64,000 nt of DNA. Source: Epiperipatus broadwayi (lineage: Eukaryota; Onychophora; Udeonychophora; Euonychophora; Peripatidae). A program made the position numbers and the translations under genes. The stretch is taken from NCBI GenBank assembly GCA_028023455.1, contig JAQFVV010012398.1, positions 8,022,682 to 8,086,681 of the forward strand. Direction: 5' to 3'. A model generated the notes under the pieces. It was not told where the DNA came from. It saw only the letters and a list, made by a program, of their open reading frames with translations, and did no database searches. The first letter of the stretch is position 1. Every line of letters begins with the position of its first letter. Positions 10,541-22,354 of the stretch are shown here, in pieces.

Positions 10541-10899
10541 TATATATTTAAAATTAGGTAAATAAACTAAATATAAATACCAACAATTGCTAAAGGACAG
10601 GTGGTATTATTATTTTTATTTCTTTTACATAATTCATTGGAATGTTACTTCTATTTCAATTACATGTAGTCTGAGCTATAATTATTTATTATTTAGAAAT
10701 GAAACAGTTTTTAAATAAATCACCGTTTTCCAGAAACTCTTTATAAATGTGACTGCATGTGTGAACTTGAGTGTGAAATAAGTAAATGCATTAATAAGAA
10801 ATATATTAAAAGAAGCATATTTTAAAGATTTGCTAAAACACATTTTTTATCATAATTTTTAAAAGTTTATATCTGGGCTATGAATAATATAAAAATCTC

Positions 10900-11560
10900 T
10901 AACATAATCATAATCATTTTCAATTATTATCAATCCAATGTAGGATGAAGAATTTTTCAAGTTTTTTTTTTTTTTTATGTCATAGCATCGGCCGGGACGC
11001 GAACCCATACCCGTCTGCAACCAATTACTTGCTTGCAAGGCGGGTGCGATAACCTCTCGGCTAACAACGCTTGACAGAATTTTTCAAGTTAATCTAATTT
11101 CTTAGATTCTTAGTTTTTCTTCTCCACATCACACTAGCAGACTTCCTTATTTCATCTATCCATTTCACATATAGTCTAGTTTGAAATCTATTGAAATCTG
11201 ATTTAAAACTCTAATCTCTATTTATTATAATCTCTTTTAGCAATATGTTCAGCTTAACTCCATTTCAGTCTCATTTGTTAATTCTATATATGACATCAGT
11301 GATCCTCGTTTTTTTTTTTTAAATCTATGTACTTCACTTTCAATCTCTTCTTGTTACTACAAACATACCATTTAAAAAGCAGTCTGAAGTCTCTGCATTG
11401 TCCGTCCGTTGAGGGTCCATGCTTTACATCCATAAGTAAGAATTGGTGAACCACATCCATCAAAAACCATCATTTTCAAACATAAAGGCATATTTCCTTT
11501 TAAGGTTAAGTATTTGTACCAAAAAACTCCATTCAAGTTTAAATCTAGGATTAATTTCAT
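10900..11560 (-). mobile_element. LINE family C 3' fragment, interrupted by a SINE
   Basis: Reverse-strand coding text gives SPILTYGCKAWTLNGRTMQRLQTAF (about 11450-11372), the typical post-RT block LTYGCExWTL of many LINEs. It is followed by RITDVIYRI-like and KWIDEIRKSA-like blocks near 11310-11150. These correspond to the family pattern in which a VTDVI segment and a GRPxTRWxDDI segment close ORF2. The 3' end is a short UTR with a GATTATGATTATG tail near 10900-10915. A SINE sits just inside this end. Multiple stops make it inactive. Same family as the fragment at 3.7-3.9 kb. Confidence 0.7.
10949..11090 (-). mobile_element. tRNA-derived SINE with 15-bp target-site duplication
   Basis: Body 10964-11075 on the reverse strand. 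It starts with a tRNA-like head holding an A box (TTAGCCGAGAGGTT) and a B box (GGTTCGCGTCCCG), the internal RNA polymerase III promoter, and ends in a poly(A) tail (T run at about 10962-10976 on the plus strand). A 15-base direct repeat, AGAATTTTTCAAGTT, flanks it at 10949-10963 and 11076-11090. The element is only about 110 bases: tRNA-like part plus tail, with almost no tRNA-unrelated body. The intact boxes and perfect duplication imply a comparatively recent insertion. It depends on a LINE for mobility; which one is not shown. Confidence 0.88.
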
Positions 11561-11819
11561 CCATTATATTTCCATCTATATTATTAATCAAATCAAGGTA
11601 TATATAGCTGTTAATTTAATCTAATAATTGCATAATAATAATGATGAATGCATTTGTATGAAATGGATAGTAACAAATTGTGAATGCAAAAAATGTGATA
11701 CTTGTAAATCAAATTACATATATATTCTAATATTGTCACATACATATATATATATATTAAAACCAAGCAACATTTAGACAATCCCAATATCAATACCAAT
11801 CAACAATTTTAAACTGTTG
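11561..11819. other. no clear feature
   Basis: AT-rich spacer with a short TA run near 11740. Nothing else recognised. Confidence 0.4.
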
Positions 11820-12190
11820 TCGAGTCAACATGGTCATGACAATAATATTGATATTAATAAGGAATTTGGATGTTCCATCATCAGTTTTTCAATGGTATGG
11901 ATAGCTGAAGAGTTGGAGATGTGGTAGATTAAAGGTTGTCTATTAAAGTGTGAAGTTTTGCTATCTTAATGTAAACCAAGCACTGATTATATATGTGTGT
12001 GGGAAATGGTAATCTAGATTAAGAGATGAGTGCTGGTTCAACAAGAAATACATATATTGGAGATTATTTATCTTTTTTATGGTTGTATGAAATAGAATGG
12101 ATGGCTGAAGTGAGCTTAAAAATATGTGTTCAAATCACCAAGGTTACATTTGGACTCCATATATAAAAAATATACTTGTATTTAAAACAT
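11820..12190 (+). repeat. family D repeat, copy 1
   Basis: Matches copy 4 (15005-15395) over most of its length. Shared text runs from GACAATAATATTG near 11840 through a GAAGAGTTGGAGA/GAATAGTTGGAGA string and a GTTTGAAG/GTGTGAAG plus TTTTGCTATCTTAAT string. It then continues through a TGCTGGTTCAAC string and a TATATTGGAGAT(T/C)ATTTATCTTTTT string. It ends in a short TA run. No coding capacity. Probably a non-autonomous mobile element of unknown class. Confidence 0.65.
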
Positions 12191-14289
12191 TATATATATA
12201 TATAGTAACGGAATGGGATATCAGGAAGTGAACCTGGGGTGATGGCAGAATCATTATCACTCTCAGTCAATTTATAAATACAAAATTTACAGTAATGATA
12301 TTAATATCAAAAATATATAAGTAATTTGGTAAATATATATTAAAGAGCATGAGCAATTGATAGAGTTCACTCAGAGATCAGAAAAAGCAACTAAAAACAT
12401 AATTAACCATCAACCAGCACTATATAGTAAAAGCAATTATAACTTCAACCAGCATTATAATAAGCCAAAGTAAGTATGAGTAATTCTCCACAATAAACTA
12501 TTTATGATCATGAATGATCAACAATTAAAATAAATCAGTACAATAAATCAACAATCAATCTTGTGATTGGATTGGAAATGGTTCTTCTCTAGACCAGGCT
12601 AACTATTGAGCCTTTGCCAGCATGGGCAAATATTTACACATAACTTGGATGCACCAACTTAGCACATCCATCAGAAAATCTAAGCAATAATACTGGAATA
12701 CAAAAACATACTGATCAATGGCCAGGCCACTTAAGTACCATTAATGTACTGGCCAACTACAAACTTAAATTTTTAATAAGACTAAACTAAAATAAAAGGT
12801 AGTGCATGGGTTTTAAAGAGTATTCTCTTTTGTGCCAATCAGGATGATGATTGATCATCTCTGGATGCCCAAAAGTACTAAATATACATCCACATTTATA
12901 TATTCATCCCATGCTCAAATCTAGCTCAGAGAATATAAGCTCTATTACTGTTATGGTGACCAAGAGATGATGGAAGCAATTTTTAGTAATTTTTATACAG
13001 GTTTCTTAATAACAATAAAAAAAAATCTTACAGTCTTAGACTATGACTCTACAATTTTTGATTAACATACATAATAAAAAAAATCACATTGTAATTTACT
13101 GATTAATATACAAAATTTAAATTACTATATGGTGGTTTACATATAACACACATATATGTGCACAGCCATGCATTTTACAATTACATGAATATATTTCAAT
13201 TGACATTTAATAATGGCAAATAACGATCAAAATTTGCATACATGTTCTATTTAAATTTGTTACAATAATATTATATTTTTCTAATTAATTCCATTTGGAA
13301 AACATACAGAAAATTTCACACATTTTAAAATCAGTTACCAAATTCTATTTCAGCTTTCTTTTATTCTTATGAAAGAAAAGTATAGTCAAATTGTCTTGAA
13401 AATGAATTATTTAAAAACAACTCACTTTTGTATACAAGTTTATCTGTGCTTCTCTGCATATAGACACAGCAACATACATATAATTACTTCTTTATTCAGC
13501 TGGTGTTTCTCCTAAGCAAGCTGGTTTTTTGGTCAATTCAGGCAATTGTCATCATCAAGTAAAAGTATATAATTCAGGTAGGCTTTCTCTCATCTTCAGT
13601 TAGTTTCACTTAGACTTGGATTTGTTAAGCTTCAGGTCAGCAAGCTGTTTTTCAGAACACTTTTAAGGCTATGAATTTCAACACAAAGAAGTGGGTCATT
13701 TTCCTCCATGTGAATTTAAACTCTACTATTGAACTGAAGAGAAGCTACTTCCTCACATTCTTACATCCTCATGGTAGTTCTCAGTATAATTCTACTAGCC
13801 ATCTCTGCAGCTATCTTTACTGTTGCCATTCTCTGCTACAGTTACCAACTCTTCACAAAATATTTTAGCTGACTTTATAGCTAGCTCTTCTCCCTAACCG
13901 CTTCTCAAAAATATTAAAGGCAAACTGTCTGATATATTTTATCAATCCTTTTTATAATCTTGGTTGGGTCAGGTGATAAAAACACTTGACTGTTTTTAAT
14001 TAGCTTTAATCCTTTGGAATTTGACCAGAAGTGTGATCTATATACATGTTTTTACTTTGATTCTAATTAATAAAAAAATTTCAAAAATAGTCATTTTTAT
14101 AGTTATCAGAAAACATGCTTATTTTAAAATTTTCAAAATCAGAATAAAAATATTAATTTTTATTTGTCAGACCTTTTTTAAATATTTAATTTTATAATAG
14201 AAAATTATTTTAAACCCTTTATTTATTATTTTTATTTCAGTGAATGTAAAAAATATCTACTACAGTTTTTATCTGTTTATTTTTACTTT
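12191..14289. other. no clear feature
   Basis: A 2.1-kb AT-rich stretch. Scattered moderately GC-richer strings (near 12210-12260, 12585-12640, 13500-13560 and 13870-13905) suggest decayed mobile DNA. I could not pair them with another copy or define ends. Confidence 0.4.
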
Positions 14290-14700
14290 TACTTTACTTT
14301 ATGTAACCCAACTGGTTACAATATATGTATAAGGGACATAAAGTCAGTCTTTCAAACTCCAACAACTATCCAATCCATTTTATACAACTGATACACATGA
14401 CAACATACATGTAAAAAGATAAATGATCTCCAATATATGTATTTTGTGCTGAACCAGCAGTCATCAGTTGGTTCAGATCACAATTTCCAATATATATATA
14501 ATCACTCCTCAGTTTATATTAAATAGCAAATATTCAAACTTTAATGGACAAACTTCAATCTTTTCCACTCTCCAACTCTTCAGTCATCCATATCATTGAA
14601 AATTTCAGGATGAAATGCTCAAAACCCATGGTAATGGTAATATTATTGTCATACCCATGCTGAAATTAATCTGATCTCTCACACATGGGAGCTTAATATA
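14290..14700 (-). repeat. family D repeat, copy 2
   Basis: Reverse-orientation copy. The plus strand shows GATAAATGATCTCCAATATATG near 14415-14440 and TGCTGAACCAGCA near 14448-14460, the reverse complement of blocks in copies 1 and 4. The TTTCCACTCTCCAACTCTTCAG string near 14562 also matches. It is separated from copy 3 by about 55 bases. Confidence 0.65.
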
Positions 14701-14754
14701 GCCATTTAATTATATGAAAGAGGGATGGATAGAATACAAGCTGAACATGTAATA

Positions 14755-15004
14755 TTTAAATACATGTATATAGTCTATGTTAAACTTAATGTAATTATAA
14801 GGGTCTTGAACTCGGATTTTTAAACTCCTGCAGCTATCCAATCCATCTTATTAACTGATACACCTGATCACATACATGTGAAAAAGATAAATAATCTCCA
14901 TTATATGCATTTCATGCTGATCATCATCTCCACCACTTACATATGCAATTACTGTTCAGTTTATATTAAGATAGCAAATATTCAAACTTTAATGTGTGAG
15001 GGGT
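14755..15004 (-). repeat. family D repeat, copy 3 (shorter)
   Basis: Reverse-orientation, shorter copy. It shares the AAGATAAATAATCTCCAT and TTTATATTAAGATAGCAAATATTC strings with copy 2. It abuts copy 4 head to head at about 15005, forming an imperfect inverted repeat with it. Confidence 0.6.
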
Positions 15005-15395
15005 TAGAATGACTTGAGGTCAACATGGATATGACAATAATATTGGCATCATCAAGGGCTATGAACATTTCATCCACAGATTTTCAATTATATAGATGAC
15101 TGAATAGTTGGAGAGTGGAGAAGATTGAAGCTTGTCCATTAAGGTTTGAAGATTTTCTATCTTAATATAAATTGAGCAGTGTATTGTATATATGTATTGG
15201 AAATGGTGATTTGAACCAACTGATATTGCTGGTTCAGCACAAAATGTGTATATTGGAGATCATTTATCTTTTTCACATGTATGTGGTCATGTGTATCCAT
15301 TATATAAAATGTTATTGAAAAGCTGTGGTAGTTTATCCCTTATAATTACATTAAGTTTAGTATAGACAACATGCAGGTATTTAAACATTATATAT
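15005..15395 (+). repeat. family D repeat, copy 4
   Basis: Forward copy, the longest match to copy 1. It ends in a TATATATATATA run at about 15389-15403. The hammerhead motif follows about 30 bases later, so the ribozyme may belong to this repeat's terminal region or to a separate Penelope-type terminal repeat. Confidence 0.65.
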
Positions 15396-15430
15396 ATATA
15401 TATGCATTCTTATGATTTGAGAAAGAGGAC

Positions 15431-15470
15431 GCTCTGAGGAAGGTACTTGATATTGTACTGAAACGTCAGC
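15431..15470 (+). ncRNA. hammerhead ribozyme motif (minimal type I, Penelope-like)
   Basis: All invariant core parts are present. CTGAGGA at 15434-15440 fits CUGANGA. Helix II is GGTAC 15442-15446 with GTACT 15455-15459, one unpaired A before it and an eight-base loop. GAAAC lies at 15460-15464, and a GTC cleavage triplet ends at 15467. Helix I pairs GCT 15431-15433 with AGC 15468-15470. Helix III is only two pairs (AC/GT) with no loop, which is the form known from Penelope-like retroelements, thought to cleave better as dimers. Predicted cut is after C15467. The extra A at the start of helix II is a weakness that could lower activity. Its neighbours are a family D repeat and, 240 bases on, a Penelope-derived palindrome. 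Confidence 0.7.
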
Positions 15471-15889
15471 ATTTAACTTTTTCACTACACGGAATATCCC
15501 GCAAATAGTAATAATAATATGACATCTTTTATCCATGAAAACATTAGAATTAATATATATATAAAGTCAAAATAAATTGCAAACAATATATGTATTAACT
15601 ACATATGTAAACTCATCGCTATTTATTTATTATTTAATATTGAACTAAAATACAATTTGCATATTTATTTATTACATGTTTAATTCAATATATAATTATA
15701 TATATGACAATAAAAATGATAAATATAATGGTAATTAACTTTTATATACAGTCTTTAAATCTGCAGAAATACTTTCTATTAATTCCTTAATCCTCCTCAA
15801 CTGCTATTAAATTAAAAAAAAAGTAATGGAAGCAAACACCATGAATTCATATCCCATAAAATTCAAATTTTAACCTTAGAAACTTGTTT

Positions 15890-16430
15890 ATGAATTAAAT
15901 TCATTTTATTTCTATTTATTAAAATTGCCTCCTTAATTTTTATTTTATGATGGTTTCTCTCTTCATGAAGAATCTTAATACTTTCAATAACAAACTTAAA
16001 TTATATTTACAAATCTTTTCATGATCCAAGAAAACTGAAGCAGTCATTAAATCATTATTATTTTTACTTTTCACATGCTTGTATAACAATTCATGCTTCT
16101 TTATTTTTTTTTTTCAATACTGTACTTCCATTCACCTAAATACAATAACATACAAACACAAAAAAATTGATACACAATATTACTTTTCTGCTTTACAGAT
16201 ATGACATTTTTAGAATTATTCACTAACTTATTAATGGTTTTTGTAACATAAAATGAAACATTAAACACACTCTTATATATACTTAAAAAATTTCACTTGA
16301 GCATTTAAAATATATGGAATAGATCTTATCAATTTTCAACTTCTTTAAATTGTTATAATTCTTTTTAAATTGACATAAAGTATTGTTAATCTGTTCAATC
16401 TTACAATTTCAAGAAATTCCTGTCATTTGA
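15890..16430 (-). pseudogene. Penelope-like GIY-YIG endonuclease fragment (left arm)
   Basis: Reverse complement of the right-arm coding fragment, with additional changes (GCCTCCTTAATTTTTATTTTATGATGG near 15926 corresponds to the KKQIKEA coding text). It is 5'-truncated at the palindrome centre. Together with its mate it forms a head-to-head pair. Confidence 0.6.
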
Positions 16431-16439
16431 TATTTGACA

Positions 16440-16967
16440 AAGAATTGCTTGAAGTTGATTATGAGATTGAACAGATTAACAATACTTTATTATATCAATT
16501 TAAAAAAAGTTATAATGATTTAAAGAAATTGAAGGTTAATAACAAATGCTCAAGTAACAATTTTTAAGGATATATATAAGGAGGTGTTAAATGTTTCATT
16601 TTGTTTACAAATAATGTTAATAAGTTTGTGAATAATTCTAAAAATGTTATACTTGTCAAGCAGAAAAATATTGTTGTCTATCAAATTTTTTATGAATGTA
16701 TGTCATCATATACGTGAATCAAGGTGCAATATTAAAAAATGATTAAAGGAGCGTGAATTGTTATACAAGCATGTGAAAAGTAAAAATAATAATGATTTAA
16801 TGACTGCTTCAGATTTTTTGGATCATGAAAGGACATGTAAATATATATTTAATTTTGATATTGAAAGTGTTAAGATTTTTCATGATGAGAGAAATGATAA
16901 TAAAAAACAAATTAAGGAGGCAATTTTAATAAATAGAAATAAAATGAATATTATTAATAGCTTGTAA
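16440..16967 (+). pseudogene. Penelope-like GIY-YIG endonuclease fragment (right arm)
   Basis: The final open segment (16758-16967, 69 residues) ends in FHDERNDNKKQIKEAILINR and MNIINSL. This matches the C-terminal part of the GIY-YIG nuclease in Penelope-like elements, where a (K/R)xxKEA-I-I block holds the catalytic glutamate and a short N-x-IN tail closes the protein. Upstream, out of frame, an NIVVYQIFYECMSSYT segment near 16661-16710 corresponds to the VVYxIxCxxC...YIGET block, with the second half eroded. The reverse transcriptase is absent. The left arm contains a mirrored copy (about 16430-15890, reverse strand). Confidence 0.65.
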
Positions 16968-17135
16968 AATTGTAATTCAGGATTTATGGGATTTCAGTTG
17001 ATAATGTTTTCTTCTGTTATATTTTTTGAATTTAACACAAGTTGAGAAAAGTTAAGGAATTAACCAAAAGTACTTCTGCAGATGAAAAGACTGCACATAA
17101 TAGTTAATTACTGTTATATTTATTAATTTTTATTG

Positions 17136-20100
17136 TTACTGCAATAGTTTTCATTAATGGACATTTTGTTTGTATTATATATGTGTATATATTGTAAGGG
17201 TAGTTTACAATCTTGTTCAAACCCATCCTTATGTATCCACAATATCAAGTTAAACCCATTGGACACATAAACTGTTATAATAGGTTAGATAGGCATTATC
17301 AATTTTTTTATGCAAACTGACGTATAGACATATGCACATTAAAAGTTTATTTTAATAATTACTAGATCAAGATAAAATTAAAATGAAATAAATGCTCTTT
17401 TTAAATGGAAAGTAAAAACCTAATTAAAAGGACTTTTCATATATTGAAGCACTCAATTTCCACTCAATAACTATTAATTGATATTCAAACCCTATATCCC
17501 ACCCCACTTCTTTAGTTGTGCATATATATCTCATGTATATATTTCTGAGAAGTGTGCTTAAAAATGATAAATTTTAGCTTTTGAATATTTTTATTATTAT
17601 TATTAATTTTTTTCTTCTTCTTCACATTAAAATACATTGGTGCAGCTCAGATATATATTAAAGGAGCAAACACACTAACAAAATATTGATTTTATAAATA
17701 TTTTATTGTACATCATGTATAAAACTTTTTCTTTTTAAATTAAATTGTATATTTCTGTAAAACCCAAGATCGAAGATGCAACCATTAATTGCCCAAAAAT
17801 AATTAAAGGGGTGGAAATATAATATTGTTCTAGTCTTGGAAAGGAATTTTTAATTAAAGTTTTACTAAAAATAAAATGGGGAATAAAAACTAATAGATCA
17901 TACTTTTGTTATAAACATTTTTGTCAAATCTATTTCTAATCTGGAAATAGATTTGAAAATATTTTTGGAACATTATCTAATGATTGCATCTTCAAGAATA
18001 ATGGATAAAGAAAATGTAAGATTTTGTTAGATCGAAGATTAGAATTTGAGCTAGAAATAAAAAGTTAAAAGCATTCCACAAATACATGAGTGGGATTAAA
18101 ATGGGCTGATTTTAAACACCAAAGATAGCTAATATTAAGAGAACTGTGTTGTTAACATAATCCACGCTGGTGTAAAATTTAAAAATAATCAAGTAGAAAG
18201 CCTATCACCTTTCCTGACCTATGGAGATCATTTTCCAGTGCTGTACCATCATGCTGCCATATAATGAAGTAAAGATCTGACTGGAGAACTTTAGAAGGCT
18301 GATCAGAAGCTTGCTGTTACCTAAGAACTTGCATGGATCCTGGAACTATCATGCATGAGCCAGACTTTTTAAAATGAACTCTAAGAAATGTGCAAAGTAA
18401 ATTAGTATTTCATGCTGCAACCTAAAAGTAAAGCTAGTCTAACTAATCTCGAATCCTGCTATCAAGATTTCTCCTAATGTATTGCTTAATTTATTTCATT
18501 TTAATATGTAAATGTAAGTTGCTCTCAAATAATTTTTTAAAATTCTAATCCTATTTCATATGCTCTAACTTTTTTTAACTTTGGTGCAGTCAATTATTTA
18601 TGTGTTTTTTTTTACTTGATTTTATATGTATGCTTTTGTTATTATTAATATGCCAATCTCAAGCAATCTGATGAGCTGAATTTCTCAAAATTTTTCTTTT
18701 CCTTCTTTTAATTAAACCTCCATGAATTAAGGTTATTAATGTCCCTTCAAATCATAATGTATGATTAATTAAGCTGCTCACCAGATTTCTTTTATGAGTC
18801 AACATTTTATGTTAGGTTTTATTACAAAAATTGTTATTTCTTCAACTCCAAATAGAATAAAGTAATTCTACTCAGGGTAAAACTATCACTCAAGCTAATT
18901 AGAACTTTGAAATCTTTTAAAACATTATTTAAATTCTGAAAGGGTGACCTATTAATTGTTTTCTATACAACTGATAGTTTTCTTTTATTTTTTATACTCT
19001 TAAAATATCAAATATTTAAGTATTCTAGTTATTATCAAAATCCACAAAGGTGGGATTGAATTATTTTAAATAACAGAAAAGGAGAAAATAAAATCTTGAT
19101 GTATTTTTTAATTAAAGGAAATCTCTCTCTACACATATATATATTATAGTGGCATAGCATATCACTTGTATAAATTATAGCATTCAAACAAGAGGTCATT
19201 TATTTTGAAACAGTAAATCCTGTTCAATGTCATTAGTGACATTTATCCATACTGCATTACTGAAATACACATTATCTTCTTGAATATGTATGTGTGCTTC
19301 TAATCTGAGGATTGCAACAGAATCAAATCCATGGATTTCTCTTTATGTCTTGTCCCACAGATAGTTGAGCTTCCCAGGACCTTTTTCATGTAAAAGGCCT
19401 CTCAGCATTGGTGATTCCAGCATGCCTGGCCCATGATATGCCTAACCTCATATCTCTAAGCACTGTCCTAAGAAGAGGGTCTTAGATTTCATTTTTCATC
19501 CAGAAGCATGACCTTTTCCTTTTATTTCATTGCCATCATGTCAGTACCACCATCTCTTAATTTATTATTTCTTTTGCTTCATGACCTAGTTTTGATGTTA
19601 TAATATTAAAAGTGCACTCTGCTCCAAAATATATGTAAATACCAAATATTACTCATGTTATTAAATAATAGTTATTTCAGTCCTATTGTACAATCCCACC
19701 ATCATAATTTATTATTTCTGTAGTTAAGAGTATATGCCTTGGAAAAATCAAGCGTTCTGTCTTTTAAATGTTAATTAAAAGAACTTTCAATAAATATTTT
19801 TCATATAATCAAATATAATTTTTAAATGTATTTTATTTAATTTCACGACCACAATGAAAATAGTTTTTCTTATATATGTAATAAAATCCTGAAATGCTCC
19901 CTGAAATAATATGTTTATCACCATGTTTCAGAACCGTAAACCAAAGTGTTAATAGCAATATTCTGTAATCCTTTTAATAAATGATTGGCATTTAATAAAT
20001 AATTGGCATCTTACTGTACCCATCAAAGATGTGTCTTAATGTATATATACTATTTAGTTAATAAAAGATCATATGAGAATCATTAGCGTGAATCCCAATA

Positions 20101-20285
20101 TATAATTATCTACCATTTGGTAGACCACTCATTCACACACACATTAATGTATATAATTAATTCATTATATTAAACTAATTGTTTATTGTCTAACTTATTT
20201 GAGTCATTCAAAATCCTTTTTCTCCACTTCCACATGTTTAACCATGTGAATGCCTATTTTAGTTTAGTTATAATGTAGTTAATAT
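17136..20285. other. no clear feature
   Basis: Three kilobases of AT-rich DNA without recognised coding or repeat structure. Slightly GC-richer islands near 18170-18400 and 19200-19510 may be unique sequence or very old repeats; I could not match them to anything in the window. No conserved frame. Confidence 0.4.
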
Positions 20286-22354
20286 TGTAATGATCCAAAT
20301 GAAAGTGGAGATCAAATCTAACCGCAATCTGCACTACAAGGGCGCCATATAGGCATTTGATCTTAAAAAATTTATAAAGTAGGTAGATACGCGCTGCTAA
20401 GATTCCGCTTTATTTAAATATTTAGACCATTAGCCCATTGTCACTAGTTCATGGAGATGCAGAGAGAAGAAATAACTTGTTTAGTTTGTATTTATAAAAA
20501 AATAAAAGCCACTGCCAGAAATTAACACACCAACATTTATTAACACACGTATAAATAAATTTTGAGGAATACATTTAACATTTTATATTTTCATAGTAAC
20601 TTTTAATTTTAAATAGATTGCAATAATGAGTTTAATATTTTATTTAGAGGGTCGAGTATGAATAGACTACATAGATCTGCATTTGAAAAAAAAAAATTCT
20701 ATCCCTTATTTAACCTTAGGCCAAAAGTTTGCAGTCAAACCGGCGTCAATCCATCTGATACATTTATGTATTCAATGTAGCATGAAATACAACAGCACAA
20801 ATATACTATACTGTCAGGAATGGACATCTGAACAGTATAGTTAGAGAAGACATTGACTCTTGACCAATACAGGAATGTTACATCTGCATGGCAAGAAGAA
20901 CAATAAAATAAAAACTCCATAGGAAGGGACCGCGGTCCTTTTTACCGACTTACAATCCCATCCATAGGCAAAGGATTGGTGTGGTGTATACAACGATTCT
21001 GCATATAGTGAAACTCATACTACATCTACTAATTACACAAATATATCTAATCCATTGACCTAATTCAACTACAAAACGAATAACCTAAGATTACCCTCCC
21101 TTAATATAACTTTACAAAACTATATAGCCATTCACGCCCGACTTAAATTTAACATTTAGATACATTAGCACAGATGAATTTTATAAAATTTGTTTTATAA
21201 TGTTGAGTATAGATTGGCTGCATAGATTCCATGATTAAAAACATTTCAGAATAAACATAACCGATCAAAATACAAAGTCATCGATAACGTCAATTGCAGA
21301 GGGAATACAAGAAGCCCAATAGCAATCATCATAAGATGCCGCAATGACACCAATGACCTATATATTCCAATTGAATATGAAACAGCAACATAATTAACTG
21401 CTAACGAATCCATGCAAGGTCTATACCCAACTTAAATTTCATGCATTTAAATAATTTATATAATAAGAAAAAAAATGGAAATGATTTTTATCAAATACAA
21501 AACATATAAAATTAAACATTATTAATTGATCTGAAAACTTACAAAAATCAGATAAAAGTCCATTCAAAATTTAGGTTAGCTTGTTTATTAAACTTATCAA
21601 CTCTTGATGAAAGTTCTTAATTAATTTTATAATTTTAACAATTGTTCAGTTCATATAGCTTACGGTAGAAGAGCTCCCGATTCCTGGTGTTAATTTCCAT
21701 GGAGTCTTTATTTGAAACCCGGTCTATCTGAAGGCAGCCTTAGCTGGAACAATCCTGGTATTACAGTCATTTCATTTGAGACAAGTGAGAGAGAGAGCAA
21801 TATGTGTGTCCCATTGCCCTTCTCACAAAAGCAAGTTGGAAAACCTTTGGAAAACTTTCTCATTTTATAGAATCCACACAGATTCAACCAACAAAATGTC
21901 ACTAATCCATCATTTGCATTAGGGTCCAGGCTGAGACTTGGTGCTTCCATTGGTCAAGCTAATTTCTCTTTATTCTCTTATCTAATTTTCATCTGACTTT
22001 TAAATTACACAAGAGCCCCAAGGCTAGCTTGCTTTTAAATTAATAAACAATCATTTCCATTTTCAGATTACAGGAATTAGTTAATACCTGTTTTTATTTT
22101 TACTTACGTTATTTTTTTATTAAAATATTTTTATATTTAAATCTTGTATTTTTTTTATAAAAAAGGACGTTCAAATACTTTTTTTTATTTATAAAAAAAA
22201 ATATTTTTAAAGTTTTGCATCTGTGCGAATATATCTACATTTAACAAACATTTTAATTTTAGCATTTAGTTTTTTTTAATACATTTATTTTTATTTGCGA
22301 ACTTAAAAGTTTTTATTTCAAATTAATGTAACGGCATATTTCTATATTGTTACA
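20286..22354. repeat. 2.07-kb long repeat, copy 1 (LTR-like ends)
   Basis: Begins TGTAATGATCCAAATG and ends ATATTGTTACA, so it has the TG...CA form and short TGTAA/TTACA inverted ends common in LTRs. It is nearly the same as copy 2 (22879-25043) along its whole length. It contains a GC-rich perfect palindrome GGACCGCGGTCC near 20927, and CpGs that copy 2 has partly lost. No open reading frame has recognisable similarity. Possible AATAAA signals are numerous in such AT-rich DNA and do not decide orientation. Confidence 0.75.

Larger units (their letters stand above)
15705..17135. repeat. 1.4-kb imperfect palindrome of Penelope-like sequence
   Basis: The left arm (about 15705-16430) is the reverse complement of the right arm (about 16432-17135), with small indels. 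Examples: 16381-16400 pairs exactly with 16465-16484; CTTTTCACATGCTTGTATAA near 16069 mirrors TTATACAAGCATGTGAAAAG near 16759; TCATGATCCAAGAAAACTGA near 16019 mirrors the 16812-16829 text; a CTGCAG pair lies near 15770 and 17077. The centre near 16430 has essentially no spacer. Both arms carry the same GIY-YIG coding fragment in opposite directions. Such a structure would form a very long hairpin in RNA or single-stranded DNA. Confidence 0.85.

Noticed and set aside
10964-11075. Functional tRNA gene on the reverse strand
   Set aside because: Internal promoter boxes are good, but no seven-pair acceptor stem closes. A poly(A) tail and a 15-base target duplication are present. A SINE explains all of this.
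17041-17100. Hammerhead motif after the Penelope fragment of the right palindrome arm
   Set aside because: CTGCAGATGA and nearby strings lack a GAAAC partner with a helix II, so the core cannot be built.
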